DNA of 5,186 nucleotides from DATLYH01 sp035575035. GTDB lineage: Bacteria; Planctomycetota; Planctomycetia; Gemmatales; Gemmataceae. Within the stretch, counting starts at the first letter, position 1; the number at the start of each line of letters is the position of its first letter. This document shows positions 1 to 5,186 of the stretch, piece after piece. The DNA lies in the NCBI GenBank assembly GCA_035575035.1, contig DATLYH010000242.1:1-5186 (forward strand), written 5' to 3'. The notes below the pieces were generated by a model. It was not told where the DNA came from and did not search any database. It saw nothing but the letters and a program-made list of their open reading frames with translations. The translations under genes and the position numbers were made by a program.

Positions 1-70
1 ACAGGCTCTGGGAAGCATCGGCCGGCCGAAAGAGCGAGCCATCGGCTGAGCAAGGGACCAAGGTTTTCCT
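1..70 (+). other. Upstream region of the DUF1559 gene with Shine-Dalgarno site
   Basis: No coding sequence is evident in these 70 bases. An AAGG Shine-Dalgarno-like core lies at 60-63, seven bases before the ATG at 71, and supports that start. No clear promoter is visible, so the promoter may lie to the left of the window, or the gene may be co-transcribed with something upstream. Confidence 0.5.
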
Positions 71-1012
71 ATGGTTCGCCGGTACGGTTTTACGCTGGTT
101 GAACTGCTGGTGGTCATTGCCATCATTGCGCTCCTGGTCAGCCTGCTGCTCCCTGCGGTGCAGCGGGTCCGCGAGGCCGCGTCCCGCACTCACTGCGGCA
201 ACAACCTGAGGCAGCTCGGCCTAGCCCTGCATCATTTCCATGACGCCAACTTGGTTTTCCCGGCCTCGGGCTGGACCCTGGCCGGCCCCGGCAATCCCAA
301 CGGCAAGTTCGTCGGCTGGCGGGCGCTGAGCCTGCCCTACATCGAGCAGCAGAACCTCCGGAACCTGTACGACGTCAGCGTGCACTGGTGGGAAGCCCCG
401 AACCTGACCGCCGGCGGGACCGTCCTGCGGATCTACCAGTGTCCGAGCGTGCCGAGCCGGCCGCCGGTGACCTCAGCGGTCGCCAAGCCGCCGCGGCCCG
501 CCCTGAGTTTCCCTGTCCCGCTGGCCCCCACCGACTATGAGGCCATCATGGGGGTGCAGCCTTCGGTCAACCCCACCCTCTATGCGACAGCGGCCACCAA
601 CCGCGGTGTTATGTTCCGCAACTCGACCACCCGGATGACCGACATCATCGACGGAACCGCCGGCACTATCCTGGTGCTGGAGTGCGCCGGTCGCCCTCTT
701 GTCTACCGCGGTCGGGTGCCGCAGCCGGCGCTGGCCAATGACCAGGGGATCGGCTGGATCGACAGCGAGGGGGCATTCAGTCTCGACGGGTCGAACGAGG
801 ATGGGTCGCTTCAGGGACAGGGGCCCGCGCGGACCCCCCGGGCGGTGAACGCGACCAACGAGAATGAGCCGTACAGTTTCCATCCCGGGGGCCTGAACGT
901 GGTATTCGCCGACGGGCACGTCCAGTTCATCCCGGAGTCGGTCCGGCTGGAGGTATTCGCCGCCCTCTGCACCCGGGCCGCCGGGGAAGGAATCGCCGCC
1001 TCGGATTATTGA
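71..1012 (+). CDS. DUF1559 family protein with type IV prepilin-like N-terminus and H-X9-DG C-terminal motif
   Basis: This is a complete 313-residue protein. The N-terminus is a class III prepilin signal: a short basic leader (MVRRYG), a predicted prepilin peptidase cut between Gly6 and Phe7, Glu11 at mature position 5, then a hydrophobic helix to about residue 29. A conserved stretch follows (CGNNLRQLGLALHHFHDAN, about residues 42-60), typical of the DUF1559/SBP_bac_10 family. The C-terminus has the family's H-X9-DG motif, with His271 and Asp281-Gly282 in HPGGLNVVFADG. Such proteins are numerous in Planctomycetes and are thought to be exported, membrane-anchored pseudopilins or surface proteins; their exact role is unknown. 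Length is normal for the family and the gene appears intact. The ATG at 71 is preceded by AAGG at seven bases. A hairpin just past the stop and a new promoter at about 1099 suggest it is transcribed separately from the next gene. Confidence 0.93.
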   Translation: MVRRYGFTLVELLVVIAIIALLVSLLLPAVQRVREAASRTHCGNNLRQLGLALHHFHDANLVFPASGWTLAGPGNPNGKFVGWRALSLPYIEQQNLRNLYDVSVHWWEAPNLTAGGTVLRIYQCPSVPSRPPVTSAVAKPPRPALSFPVPLAPTDYEAIMGVQPSVNPTLYATAATNRGVMFRNSTTRMTDIIDGTAGTILVLECAGRPLVYRGRVPQPALANDQGIGWIDSEGAFSLDGSNEDGSLQGQGPARTPRAVNATNENEPYSFHPGGLNVVFADGHVQFIPESVRLEVFAALCTRAAGEGIAASDY

Positions 1013-1020
1013 ACCGCTGT

Positions 1021-1069
1021 CACACCGGTCCGCTTGGGGTGCCGTCCCCCGCGGCCGGGCTGCGGTGTG
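1021..1069 (+). terminator. Candidate terminator stem-loop after the DUF1559 gene
   Basis: The structure begins eight bases after the stop codon. CCGG (1025-1028), CCGC (1030-1033) and GGGG (1036-1039) pair with CCCC (1046-1049), GCGG (1051-1054) and CCGG (1055-1058), giving 12 GC pairs interrupted by small bulges and closed by a six-base loop. Flanking CACA (1021-1024) can also pair with TGTG (1066-1069). No T-tract follows, so it is not a textbook intrinsic terminator. It could act with Rho or protect the 3' end of the mRNA. The pairing is seen in the sequence; the function is inferred. Confidence 0.4.
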
Positions 1070-1098
1070 TGCCTGCCGCTTGAAAACTCCTCTCCGAT

Positions 1099-1127
1099 TT
1101 GACAGTGCCGATTTCGTGAACTACGGT
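1099..1127 (+). promoter_or_regulatory. Sigma-70-like promoter for the riboswitch leader and matrixin gene
   Basis: A perfect -35 consensus TTGACA at 1099-1104 is followed by a 17-base spacer and TACGGT at 1122-1127. The latter keeps the three most conserved -10 positions (T, A and final T). Transcription would start near 1134, about 70 bases before the riboswitch aptamer and about 260 bases before the matrixin ATG. The position fits a promoter driving a structured leader. The -10 match is only 3 of 6, and planctomycete promoters are poorly characterised, so this is a reasonable but unproven call. Confidence 0.5.
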
Positions 1128-1161
1128 TGCGTTACTCAGGTGTGGGATGCCCGCAACTTTT

Positions 1162-1181
1162 CGGGGCCATCAGAGGCCCCG
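1162..1181. repeat. Perfect 7-bp inverted repeat (hairpin) in the leader
   Basis: CGGGGCC (1162-1168) and GGCCCCG (1175-1181) are exact reverse complements around a six-base loop, ATCAGA. The hairpin lies between the predicted transcription start and the riboswitch aptamer. There is no T-tract after it on either strand. It may stabilise the 5' end of the leader RNA or may be a protein-binding palindrome. Confidence 0.45.
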
Positions 1182-1201
1182 GGGTGCGGTCGGTAACCTC
1201 T

Positions 1202-1305
1202 TCATCCTCGACAAGGCAAACCCGCCGTGAGGCGGGGGCGCAAAGCTATGGGCCCCGCGGAGTTGCCCGCCGGTTCCGGGGGTCGCCAGGCCGCCGAAAG
1301 GGTGA
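1202..1305 (+). ncRNA. Cyclic-di-GMP-I (GEMM-I) riboswitch aptamer
   Basis: The core matches the GEMM-I consensus as I know it. ACAAGGCAAACC (1211-1222) is followed by a hairpin, CCCGCC (1221-1226) with GGCGGG (1231-1236), capped by the GNRA tetraloop GTGA (1227-1230). Next come the hallmark GCAAAGCTATGGG (1240-1252) and a second hairpin: GGCCCC (1251-1256) pairs with GGGGTC (1279-1284, one G-U), and CGGA (1258-1261) pairs with TCCG (1275-1278). It ends with CGCCAGGCCGCCGAAA (1284-1299), parallel to the usual AGCCAGGUUGCCGAAA ending. A short P1 can form from TCG (1208-1210) with CGA (1295-1297), possibly extended by CC/GG and TCA/TGA. The G just before CAAAC is the position expected to select c-di-GMP over cGAMP-type ligands. 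The matrixin ATG is about 90 bases downstream on the same strand, so this is probably its leader. The ligand and the direction of control are inferred. Confidence 0.88.
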
Positions 1306-1376
1306 GCGGAGACACAATGGTGTGGAACCCGCGCCGCCCTCCCCGCCGCTCGGGTCTGGTCCGCCAACTTTTCTTT
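1304..1376 (+). promoter_or_regulatory. Possible riboswitch expression platform
   Basis: Two alternative pairings are visible between the aptamer and the start codon. GAGCGG (1304-1309) can pair with CCGCTC (1346-1351). Alternatively, GCGGA (1306-1310) can pair with TCCGC (1360-1364), which sits just before the T-rich tract TTTTCTTT (1369-1376), as in an intrinsic terminator. The first stem overlaps the end of the proposed P1 at 1303-1305, so aptamer folding could compete with it. The choice between structures, and whether ligand turns expression on or off, cannot be settled by eye. Confidence 0.3.
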
Positions 1377-1395
1377 CCCCGGACGAAGAGGACTC

Positions 1396-3024
1396 ATGCC
1401 AACCTACCGTCTGCAACTTGCTACCTTCCTCAACTTCTTCCGAACCCCCCGGCCGCGACGCAGCCGGCCAACCCCGCGGCATCGTGCCCAACTCCACGTC
1501 GAGCAACTGGAGTCCCGCGCCGTGCCCTACGCCGTCACCGGCAACCTGTGGGTACATCCGGAGTTGATCACCATCAGCTTCCAGCCCGACGGGACCGACC
1601 TGGGCGGCGTCCCCAGCAACCTGTTTAGCAAATTCAACGCCCGGTTCGGCTCGGCGACCACCTGGCAGAACCAGATCCTCCGGGCCGCCCAGACCTGGGC
1701 CCAGTACGCCAACCTCAACTTCGCTGTGGTCGGCGACAGCGGCGCCCCCAGCGGCTCGGGCGACTACCAGCAGGGCGACCCAGGCTTCGGCGACATCCGG
1801 ATCGGCGGCCTGGGCTTCGGCAGCAGCAGTCTGGCCCTGACCTACTTGCCGCCCCAGGTCAACAATTACTCCATCGGCGGCGATATGGGTTTCAATACCA
1901 GCCAGTCTTATAACATCGGTTCGAACTACGACCTGTACACGGTGGCGCTGCACGAGTTCGGCCATGCCCTGGGGCTGGGCCACAGCAACCTGGCCAACGC
2001 CGTCCTGTACCCGTCGTACAACGGCATGGATTACGGCCTGAGCAGCGACGACATCGCCGGCATCCGGGCCATCTATGGCGCCCGCGCCGCGGATCGCTAT
2101 GACGCCGCTGCATCCAACGGCAGCTTCGGATCGGCCAGTGATCTCACGTCCCTGATCGACCCAGAAACCCAGACCGCCCTGGTGACCGGCCTCGACATCA
2201 CCAGTACCACCGACGCGGACTATTTTTCCTTCATCGCCCCCAGCGGTGCAAGCAGTGTCAAGCTGAATGTCCAGAGCAGCGGCCTCAGCCTGCTGGCCCC
2301 CCTGGTGAGGGTGTACAACGCCAGCCAGAGCCAGGTGGCGTATGCTTCCGGCCTGAACAAGTATGGGACCACTCTGTCGCTCACCGTCAATGTTACCCCC
2401 GGCCAGCGCTACTACATCCTGGTGGATGGCGCGGACAACTCGGTGTTCGGCACCGGCGCTTACGCCCTAACGCTGAACTTCGGTTCCGGGGCGTCGCCGA
2501 CCGTCCCATTGCCGGATACACGGACGGCCAACGGCGACCCCCTCAACGGCGGCGGCGGCCTGGCCAATCGCCGCGACGCGGAAGGGGATGTTGTCGCCGG
2601 GCTGTTGGATGTGCTCGGCGGGGCGGTCAATCTGCTCGGCGGACTTCTGAGAGGGCTCACCGGGCAGAAGCATGTCGAGAGCGAGTACTTCCACACGTTC
2701 GAAGTATCGGACATGGGCCACGACCATCCTCACGAAGCGGATGTTCCCCTGTCGTTGGCGCTCCTCACGGGCGGGCGCCGAGGAGGCTTCCCGGACGCCC
2801 TCAGGCCGGACGACCCGGGGTTGGACGCGCAGCGGAAAACCGACTCGTGGTGGCAGGGTGCGTTCGGCATGCGGACCGAAGGGGGGCGGCGCCTGGTGGA
2901 CAGGGGCGAAGATTCGCCCGCCCCGAAGACCGCCCCTCCCGACACCGTGTTCGAGGCGGGGCTGGCGGACGAGGTGTGGGCAACCTACGCCGCCGACGGA
3001 GGCGAGGAGTTGCCGGCCCTGTAG
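1396..3024 (+). CDS. Secreted matrixin-family zinc metalloprotease with PPC domain
   Basis: This is a complete 542-residue protein. The N-terminus is basic and carries LHVEQLESRAVP (residues 33-44), resembling a motif common at the start of planctomycete exported proteins. A matrixin (M10-like metzincin) domain spans about 46-228. Its zinc site is HEFGHALGLGH, with ligands His186, His190 and His196 and catalytic Glu187. It ends in a SSDDIAGIRAIYG-type helix. The Met-turn reads VLYPSY, with Leu204 where Met is usual. A bacterial pre-peptidase C-terminal (PPC) beta-sandwich domain follows at about 233-362. Residues 363-542 match nothing I recognise: a Gly/Leu-rich segment (398-423), a His-rich patch (442-446) and a charged tail. 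It probably degrades extracellular or surface protein; the substrate is unknown. The ATG at 1396 follows a purine-rich GAAGAGGA at close spacing. An upstream c-di-GMP-I riboswitch and promoter suggest second-messenger control. Confidence 0.9.
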   Translation: MPTYRLQLATFLNFFRTPRPRRSRPTPRHRAQLHVEQLESRAVPYAVTGNLWVHPELITISFQPDGTDLGGVPSNLFSKFNARFGSATTWQNQILRAAQTWAQYANLNFAVVGDSGAPSGSGDYQQGDPGFGDIRIGGLGFGSSSLALTYLPPQVNNYSIGGDMGFNTSQSYNIGSNYDLYTVALHEFGHALGLGHSNLANAVLYPSYNGMDYGLSSDDIAGIRAIYGARAADRYDAAASNGSFGSASDLTSLIDPETQTALVTGLDITSTTDADYFSFIAPSGASSVKLNVQSSGLSLLAPLVRVYNASQSQVAYASGLNKYGTTLSLTVNVTPGQRYYILVDGADNSVFGTGAYALTLNFGSGASPTVPLPDTRTANGDPLNGGGGLANRRDAEGDVVAGLLDVLGGAVNLLGGLLRGLTGQKHVESEYFHTFEVSDMGHDHPHEADVPLSLALLTGGRRGGFPDALRPDDPGLDAQRKTDSWWQGAFGMRTEGGRRLVDRGEDSPAPKTAPPDTVFEAGLADEVWATYAADGGEELPAL

Positions 3025-3071
3025 TTGATCACGGTTCGTACCTGCCGCTGCCGGTTCCGCCCCATCCGGTA

Positions 3072-3107
3072 GGACGGATGGCCCGTCCGTCCTGCCGGGC
3101 GGGACGG
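3072..3107 (+). terminator. Adjacent GC-rich hairpins downstream of the matrixin gene
   Basis: GGACGG (3072-3077) pairs with CCGTCC (3083-3088) around a five-base loop. Next to it, 3087-3107 forms a nine-pair stem (one T-G wobble) with a three-base loop. The two overlap slightly and can also exchange strands, since AGGACGG (3071-3077) is the reverse complement of CCGTCCT (3087-3093). They begin about 47 bases after the matrixin stop. No T-tract follows. They probably act in termination or mRNA 3'-end stability, but could instead be part of a dispersed palindromic element. Confidence 0.4.
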
Positions 3108-3111
3108 CCGG

Positions 3112-3180
3112 TAATCCGAGCCCGGAGCGTCCGCGACGGGTCCTCTGAGCCCGGAGCGTGAGCGACGGGTAATCCGAGCC
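3112..3180. repeat. Two tandem copies of a 29-base repeat with partial flanking copies
   Basis: Unit 1 (3121-3149) and unit 2 (3150-3178) agree at 24 of 29 positions by hand alignment. The shared core is CCCGGAGCGT, two variable bases, then GCGACGGGT, ending in GAG. The nine bases before unit 1 (TAATCCGAG, 3112-3120) repeat exactly at the end of unit 2 (3170-3178), so a third, degenerate unit probably preceded them. The core has inverted ends (CCCG and CGGG), as expected for a small structured dispersed repeat. I associate this core with intergenic DNA of Gemmata-like planctomycetes. There are no unique spacers, so it is not a CRISPR array. Confidence 0.7.
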
Positions 3181-3250
3181 ATTTGCTGCAAAGATCGTTG
3201 TCGCACTTCCGCCGCAGCGTGGGAAGTACATTAGGGAGGACCAAGGTAAG

Positions 3251-3269
3251 CCGTCCTGCGGCGGGACCG
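3251..3269. repeat. Second, imperfect copy of the CCGTCCTGC...GGGAC hairpin
   Basis: CCGTCCTGCGGCGGGACCG at 3251-3269 closely resembles the hairpin at 3087-3107, sharing CCGTCCTGC at the left and GGGAC at the right. GTCC (3253-3256) pairs with GGAC (3264-3267) around a seven-base loop. It sits 31 bases before the cas10 start. It may be a related dispersed palindrome, or may affect the cas10 leader. Confidence 0.35.
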
Positions 3270-3287
3270 CTCCGTCGTGGGAACGCT

Positions 3288-3291
3288 GGAG
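3288..3291 (+). promoter_or_regulatory. Shine-Dalgarno site that sets the cas10 start
   Basis: GGAG at 3288-3291 is eight bases before the ATG at 3300. This favours that ATG over the in-frame GTG at 3219. A stronger AGGGAGGA at 3233-3240 has no start codon at suitable distance. The conserved HDPPDK block then falls at residues 14-19, as is normal for Cmr2. Confidence 0.6.
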
Positions 3292-3299
3292 TTACGTCC

Positions 3300-5186
3300 A
3301 TGAATGCTGACTGGGATGCTGTACTGCTGGCCTATTTGCACGACCCGCCGGACAAGGCGCTGTCGATTCGGGGGCATGTGCCCCGTGCTCGCGACAATGC
3401 AAAAATTGCGGTTGGCGATCACATCAGCAAGAGGATTTTGGAAGAAACCGTTACGTCTGCTGACCCACTGGCATCACTCATCGAACGCTTTCCCATGCCG
3501 ACCGCCGGAGAGGGGGGAGAACGGACTGTAGGGCCAAAAAACGGTTGCTTGCTGATTGTGCATCCTCTGTCTGCATACCAAAGATGGCTGAATGTTCCTG
3601 AGCTGAGCAGTCAACTGACACAAAACGAGCAAAATCAGCTTCAGACTGTCATTGCAAACTTGCCCGGAGAGGGAGAAGTCCAAGCACGCAATCGCTTCCT
3701 AGCAATCTGGCGACTGTGGCCGGATGCCTTGGCTGCTAATGTCCACGAGTGTCTGGCCCTGTTGCCGGCCGACACGCGCACTCCCGACCACACCATCTGG
3801 AATCATCTGGACATCACAGCGGCATTCAAGGCCGCACTGAGCGAAGAGGGCGGGCCAGCGTTGCTCGCCTTCGCTCTGGGTCCCGTGCAGCGCTTCATCG
3901 AGGCGGCGCGGACGGTGCGCGATCTCTGGTCCGGGAGCATGATTTTGTCGTGGCTCGCCTTCCGGGCCATGCAACCAATTCTGGACAAGTTCGGCCCGAC
4001 GGCGTTTGTCTACCCGGCTCTGCGCGGCATCCCCTTGGTGGACCTTTGGCTGCGTGAGCAATTGGGGCAAGACAAGGTGCCGTTGCCGGGAGTCAAGCAA
4101 CGCCGGGCACCGTCGCTGCCGCATCGCTTCCTGGCCCTGGTGCCGTGGGGAGTCAACGGGGAGAAGGCCAAGGCATTGGCAACCGAGTGTCAGCAGGCGG
4201 CCGAAGAAGCGGTCCAGGAGCTGGCGGACGCCGTGCACGGTGTCCTGGACGAACCGCTGCGCGGCTTGTGTTCCGACTGGGATAAACGCTGGAAACACCA
4301 GGTCAAGAATTACTTCAACTTCGCCGCCGCAGTGGTGCCCCTGGGCGGTGCGGCCCAAGTTGTCGATGACCGACTGGCCGACTTGCTCGCGGGCAAAAGC
4401 AGCTTCGCAGAGGCTTTCCCCGAGGCCGAGGCGGTCCGCAACCTGGCGCGGGCTATTCCGCCGAATCACCAACCGGGTTACCCTCAGGACCACGCGGGCC
4501 GCTGGCAATATCAGGTCGAGTTGGTGCAGCGTTCGCTCGCCACGCATCGCACGGTCCGCCATGTGCCGCCGAACCCGCCCATCACCCCCGGCGAACGCTT
4601 CCCGCAAAAATGCTCCCTGTTGGGCAGCTTCGAGCAGATGGGGCCGGATGATTTGAAGGAGTCACGTCGGTTTTGGGAGGGAGATCCGGATAAGGGGATA
4701 GAAGGCGTCCTGCAAAAACTTACCGTTAAGAAACATGGCGGCAGGCTGCGAAAAGGGGAAGCCTTCTGCGCCGTGGCGATGGTCAAGCGATTCGTGCCGG
4801 AGTTTCTTGCTCAGAAGCTTCAACTCGACATCGACGATTTGTGGTACTGGGACACCTGGACGGTCGCCGCTGCCGAATGGCTGGACACAGCCGTCATCGA
4901 CCCAAACGAAATCAGGAAACAGCATGGCGATTGGAACGGTCAATGGTTGCATTGGCATGGCGAGCAAGACGATCCCGATGAACCGAGGTGTCCACCGGCT
5001 GTGATCAACCGGATCAAGCAGGCACGCGAGGCGCATGCCTGGCCTCCGATCTATTACGCCATCCTCAAACTCGACGGTGACAATCTCGGCGGCTGGCTCC
5101 GCGGCGAAAACTCACCGAAGGTCCGTGAGGTGATGCATCCCGATCTGGTGCGCTATTACGAAGGGCTGGGCGCACACACGAAAGGG
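3300..5186 (+). CDS. cas10: Type III-B CRISPR-associated protein Cas10/Cmr2, 5' part (runs off the window)
   Basis: The frame is open for 629 codons to the window end, without stop or frameshift. Cas10 is the large subunit of the Cmr effector complex; on target RNA binding it typically makes cyclic oligoadenylates and may cut DNA through its HD domain. Visible motifs: YLHDPPDKAL near the N-terminus with His14-Asp15 (HD site); DPLASLIERF and HPLSAY further on; FALGPVQRFIEAARTVRDLW (191-210) then SGS, the Cmr2 signature of the first palm-like domain; YPALRGIPLVDLW; KCSLLGSFEQMGP (437-449) at the usual zinc-ribbon position but with only one of the paired cysteines; and YYAILKLDGDNLGGWLRG (585-602), the first strand of the second palm with Asp592 and Asp594. 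The GGDD loop should lie just downstream. Known Cmr2 proteins are about 600-1000 residues, so perhaps 200-300 are missing. The gene seems to lead its operon; other cmr genes would be expected to the right. Confidence 0.93.
   Translation, partial: MNADWDAVLLAYLHDPPDKALSIRGHVPRARDNAKIAVGDHISKRILEETVTSADPLASLIERFPMPTAGEGGERTVGPKNGCLLIVHPLSAYQRWLNVPELSSQLTQNEQNQLQTVIANLPGEGEVQARNRFLAIWRLWPDALAANVHECLALLPADTRTPDHTIWNHLDITAAFKAALSEEGGPALLAFALGPVQRFIEAARTVRDLWSGSMILSWLAFRAMQPILDKFGPTAFVYPALRGIPLVDLWLREQLGQDKVPLPGVKQRRAPSLPHRFLALVPWGVNGEKAKALATECQQAAEEAVQELADAVHGVLDEPLRGLCSDWDKRWKHQVKNYFNFAAAVVPLGGAAQVVDDRLADLLAGKSSFAEAFPEAEAVRNLARAIPPNHQPGYPQDHAGRWQYQVELVQRSLATHRTVRHVPPNPPITPGERFPQKCSLLGSFEQMGPDDLKESRRFWEGDPDKGIEGVLQKLTVKKHGGRLRKGEAFCAVAMVKRFVPEFLAQKLQLDIDDLWYWDTWTVAAAEWLDTAVIDPNEIRKQHGDWNGQWLHWHGEQDDPDEPRCPPAVINRIKQAREAHAWPPIYYAILKLDGDNLGGWLRGENSPKVREVMHPDLVRYYEGLGAHTKG

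Larger units (their letters stand above)
1013..1395 (+). other. Intergenic regulatory interval between the DUF1559 and matrixin genes
   Basis: These 383 bases contain no convincing gene; overlapping open frames lack family features. In order they hold a candidate terminator stem-loop, a sigma-70-like promoter, a perfect 7-base-pair inverted repeat, a cyclic-di-GMP-I riboswitch aptamer, a T-rich tract (TTTTCTTT, 1369-1376), and a purine-rich Shine-Dalgarno-like stretch (GAAGAGGA, 1385-1392) just before the matrixin ATG. Each main element is annotated separately. Overall it reads as a terminator followed by a structured 5' leader of about 260 bases for the protease gene. Confidence 0.75.

Noticed and set aside
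1162..1181. Intrinsic terminator
   Set aside because: The hairpin is perfect but is not followed by a T-tract on either strand, and it lies downstream of the predicted promoter.
1127..1567. Open frame across the leader and the start of the matrixin gene (+ strand, 146 codons)
   Set aside because: It covers the riboswitch and overlaps the matrixin start in another frame. Its product is low-complexity Pro/Arg/Ser-rich with no family features.
3112..3180. CRISPR array
   Set aside because: The 29-base units are directly adjacent with no unique spacers and resemble a dispersed intergenic repeat, despite lying near cas10.
2467..3231. Minus-strand open frame of 254 codons opposite the matrixin 3' end
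   Set aside because: It is opposite a well-supported gene, rich in Arg/Pro/Gly, and has no motif or convincing start context.
3227..3232. TACATT as a -10 box for cas10
   Set aside because: No acceptable -35 element lies 16-18 bases upstream; the nearest TTGTCG (3198-3203) is 23 bases away.
3238..3247. GGACCAAGGT, identical to 55-64 before the DUF1559 start, as a remnant gene start
   Set aside because: No start codon follows at a usable distance. A ten-base match containing a Shine-Dalgarno core can easily arise by chance.
3219..3299. Upstream GTG start for cas10
   Set aside because: The frame is open back to GTG 3219, but the ATG at 3300 has GGAG at eight bases and puts the conserved HDPPDK block where Cmr2 proteins have it.
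3699..4607. Long open frame on the minus strand (302 codons)
   Set aside because: It lies wholly opposite cas10, which shows clear family motifs in its own frame. The minus-strand product has no recognisable domain and is a by-product of GC-rich codon use.

Overview
The window looks like chromosomal DNA from a planctomycete, most likely of the Gemmataceae. The base composition is GC-rich. The first gene encodes a DUF1559 pseudopilin-like protein, a family greatly expanded in Planctomycetes. The second encodes a matrixin protease with the planctomycete N-terminal 'VExLExRxxP' type motif. The intergenic DNA also carries a CCCGGAGCGT-(N)-GCGACGGG element of a kind I associate with Gemmata-like genomes. 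The taxonomic call is an inference from these signs, not from a marker gene.

Layout, all on the + strand. 1-70 is a short upstream stretch with a ribosome binding site. 71-1012 is a complete DUF1559 gene. 1013-1395 is a 383-base regulatory interval holding a candidate terminator hairpin, a good sigma-70-like promoter (TTGACA, 17-base spacer, TACGGT), another strong inverted repeat, and a convincing cyclic-di-GMP-I (GEMM-I) riboswitch aptamer at about 1202-1305. 1396-3024 is a complete secreted matrixin metalloprotease with a PPC domain, and it is the probable target of the riboswitch. 3025-3299 is intergenic DNA with GC-rich hairpins and a 29-base direct repeat in two copies. 3300-5186 is the first 629 codons of a type III-B CRISPR Cas10 (Cmr2) gene that runs off the window; its stop codon and GGDD motif lie downstream.

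Functionally there are two separate stories. The central one is a leader RNA that probably lets intracellular c-di-GMP control an exported zinc protease. The right-hand one is the apparent start of a type III-B CRISPR (Cmr) operon led by cas10, with no CRISPR array in view. The start of cas10 differs sharply in third-position base use from the protease gene, and the boundary is marked by repeats. That would fit acquisition of a defence locus, but the window alone does not prove it. I see no wholly new system here. The riboswitch-protease pairing is the most noteworthy item.
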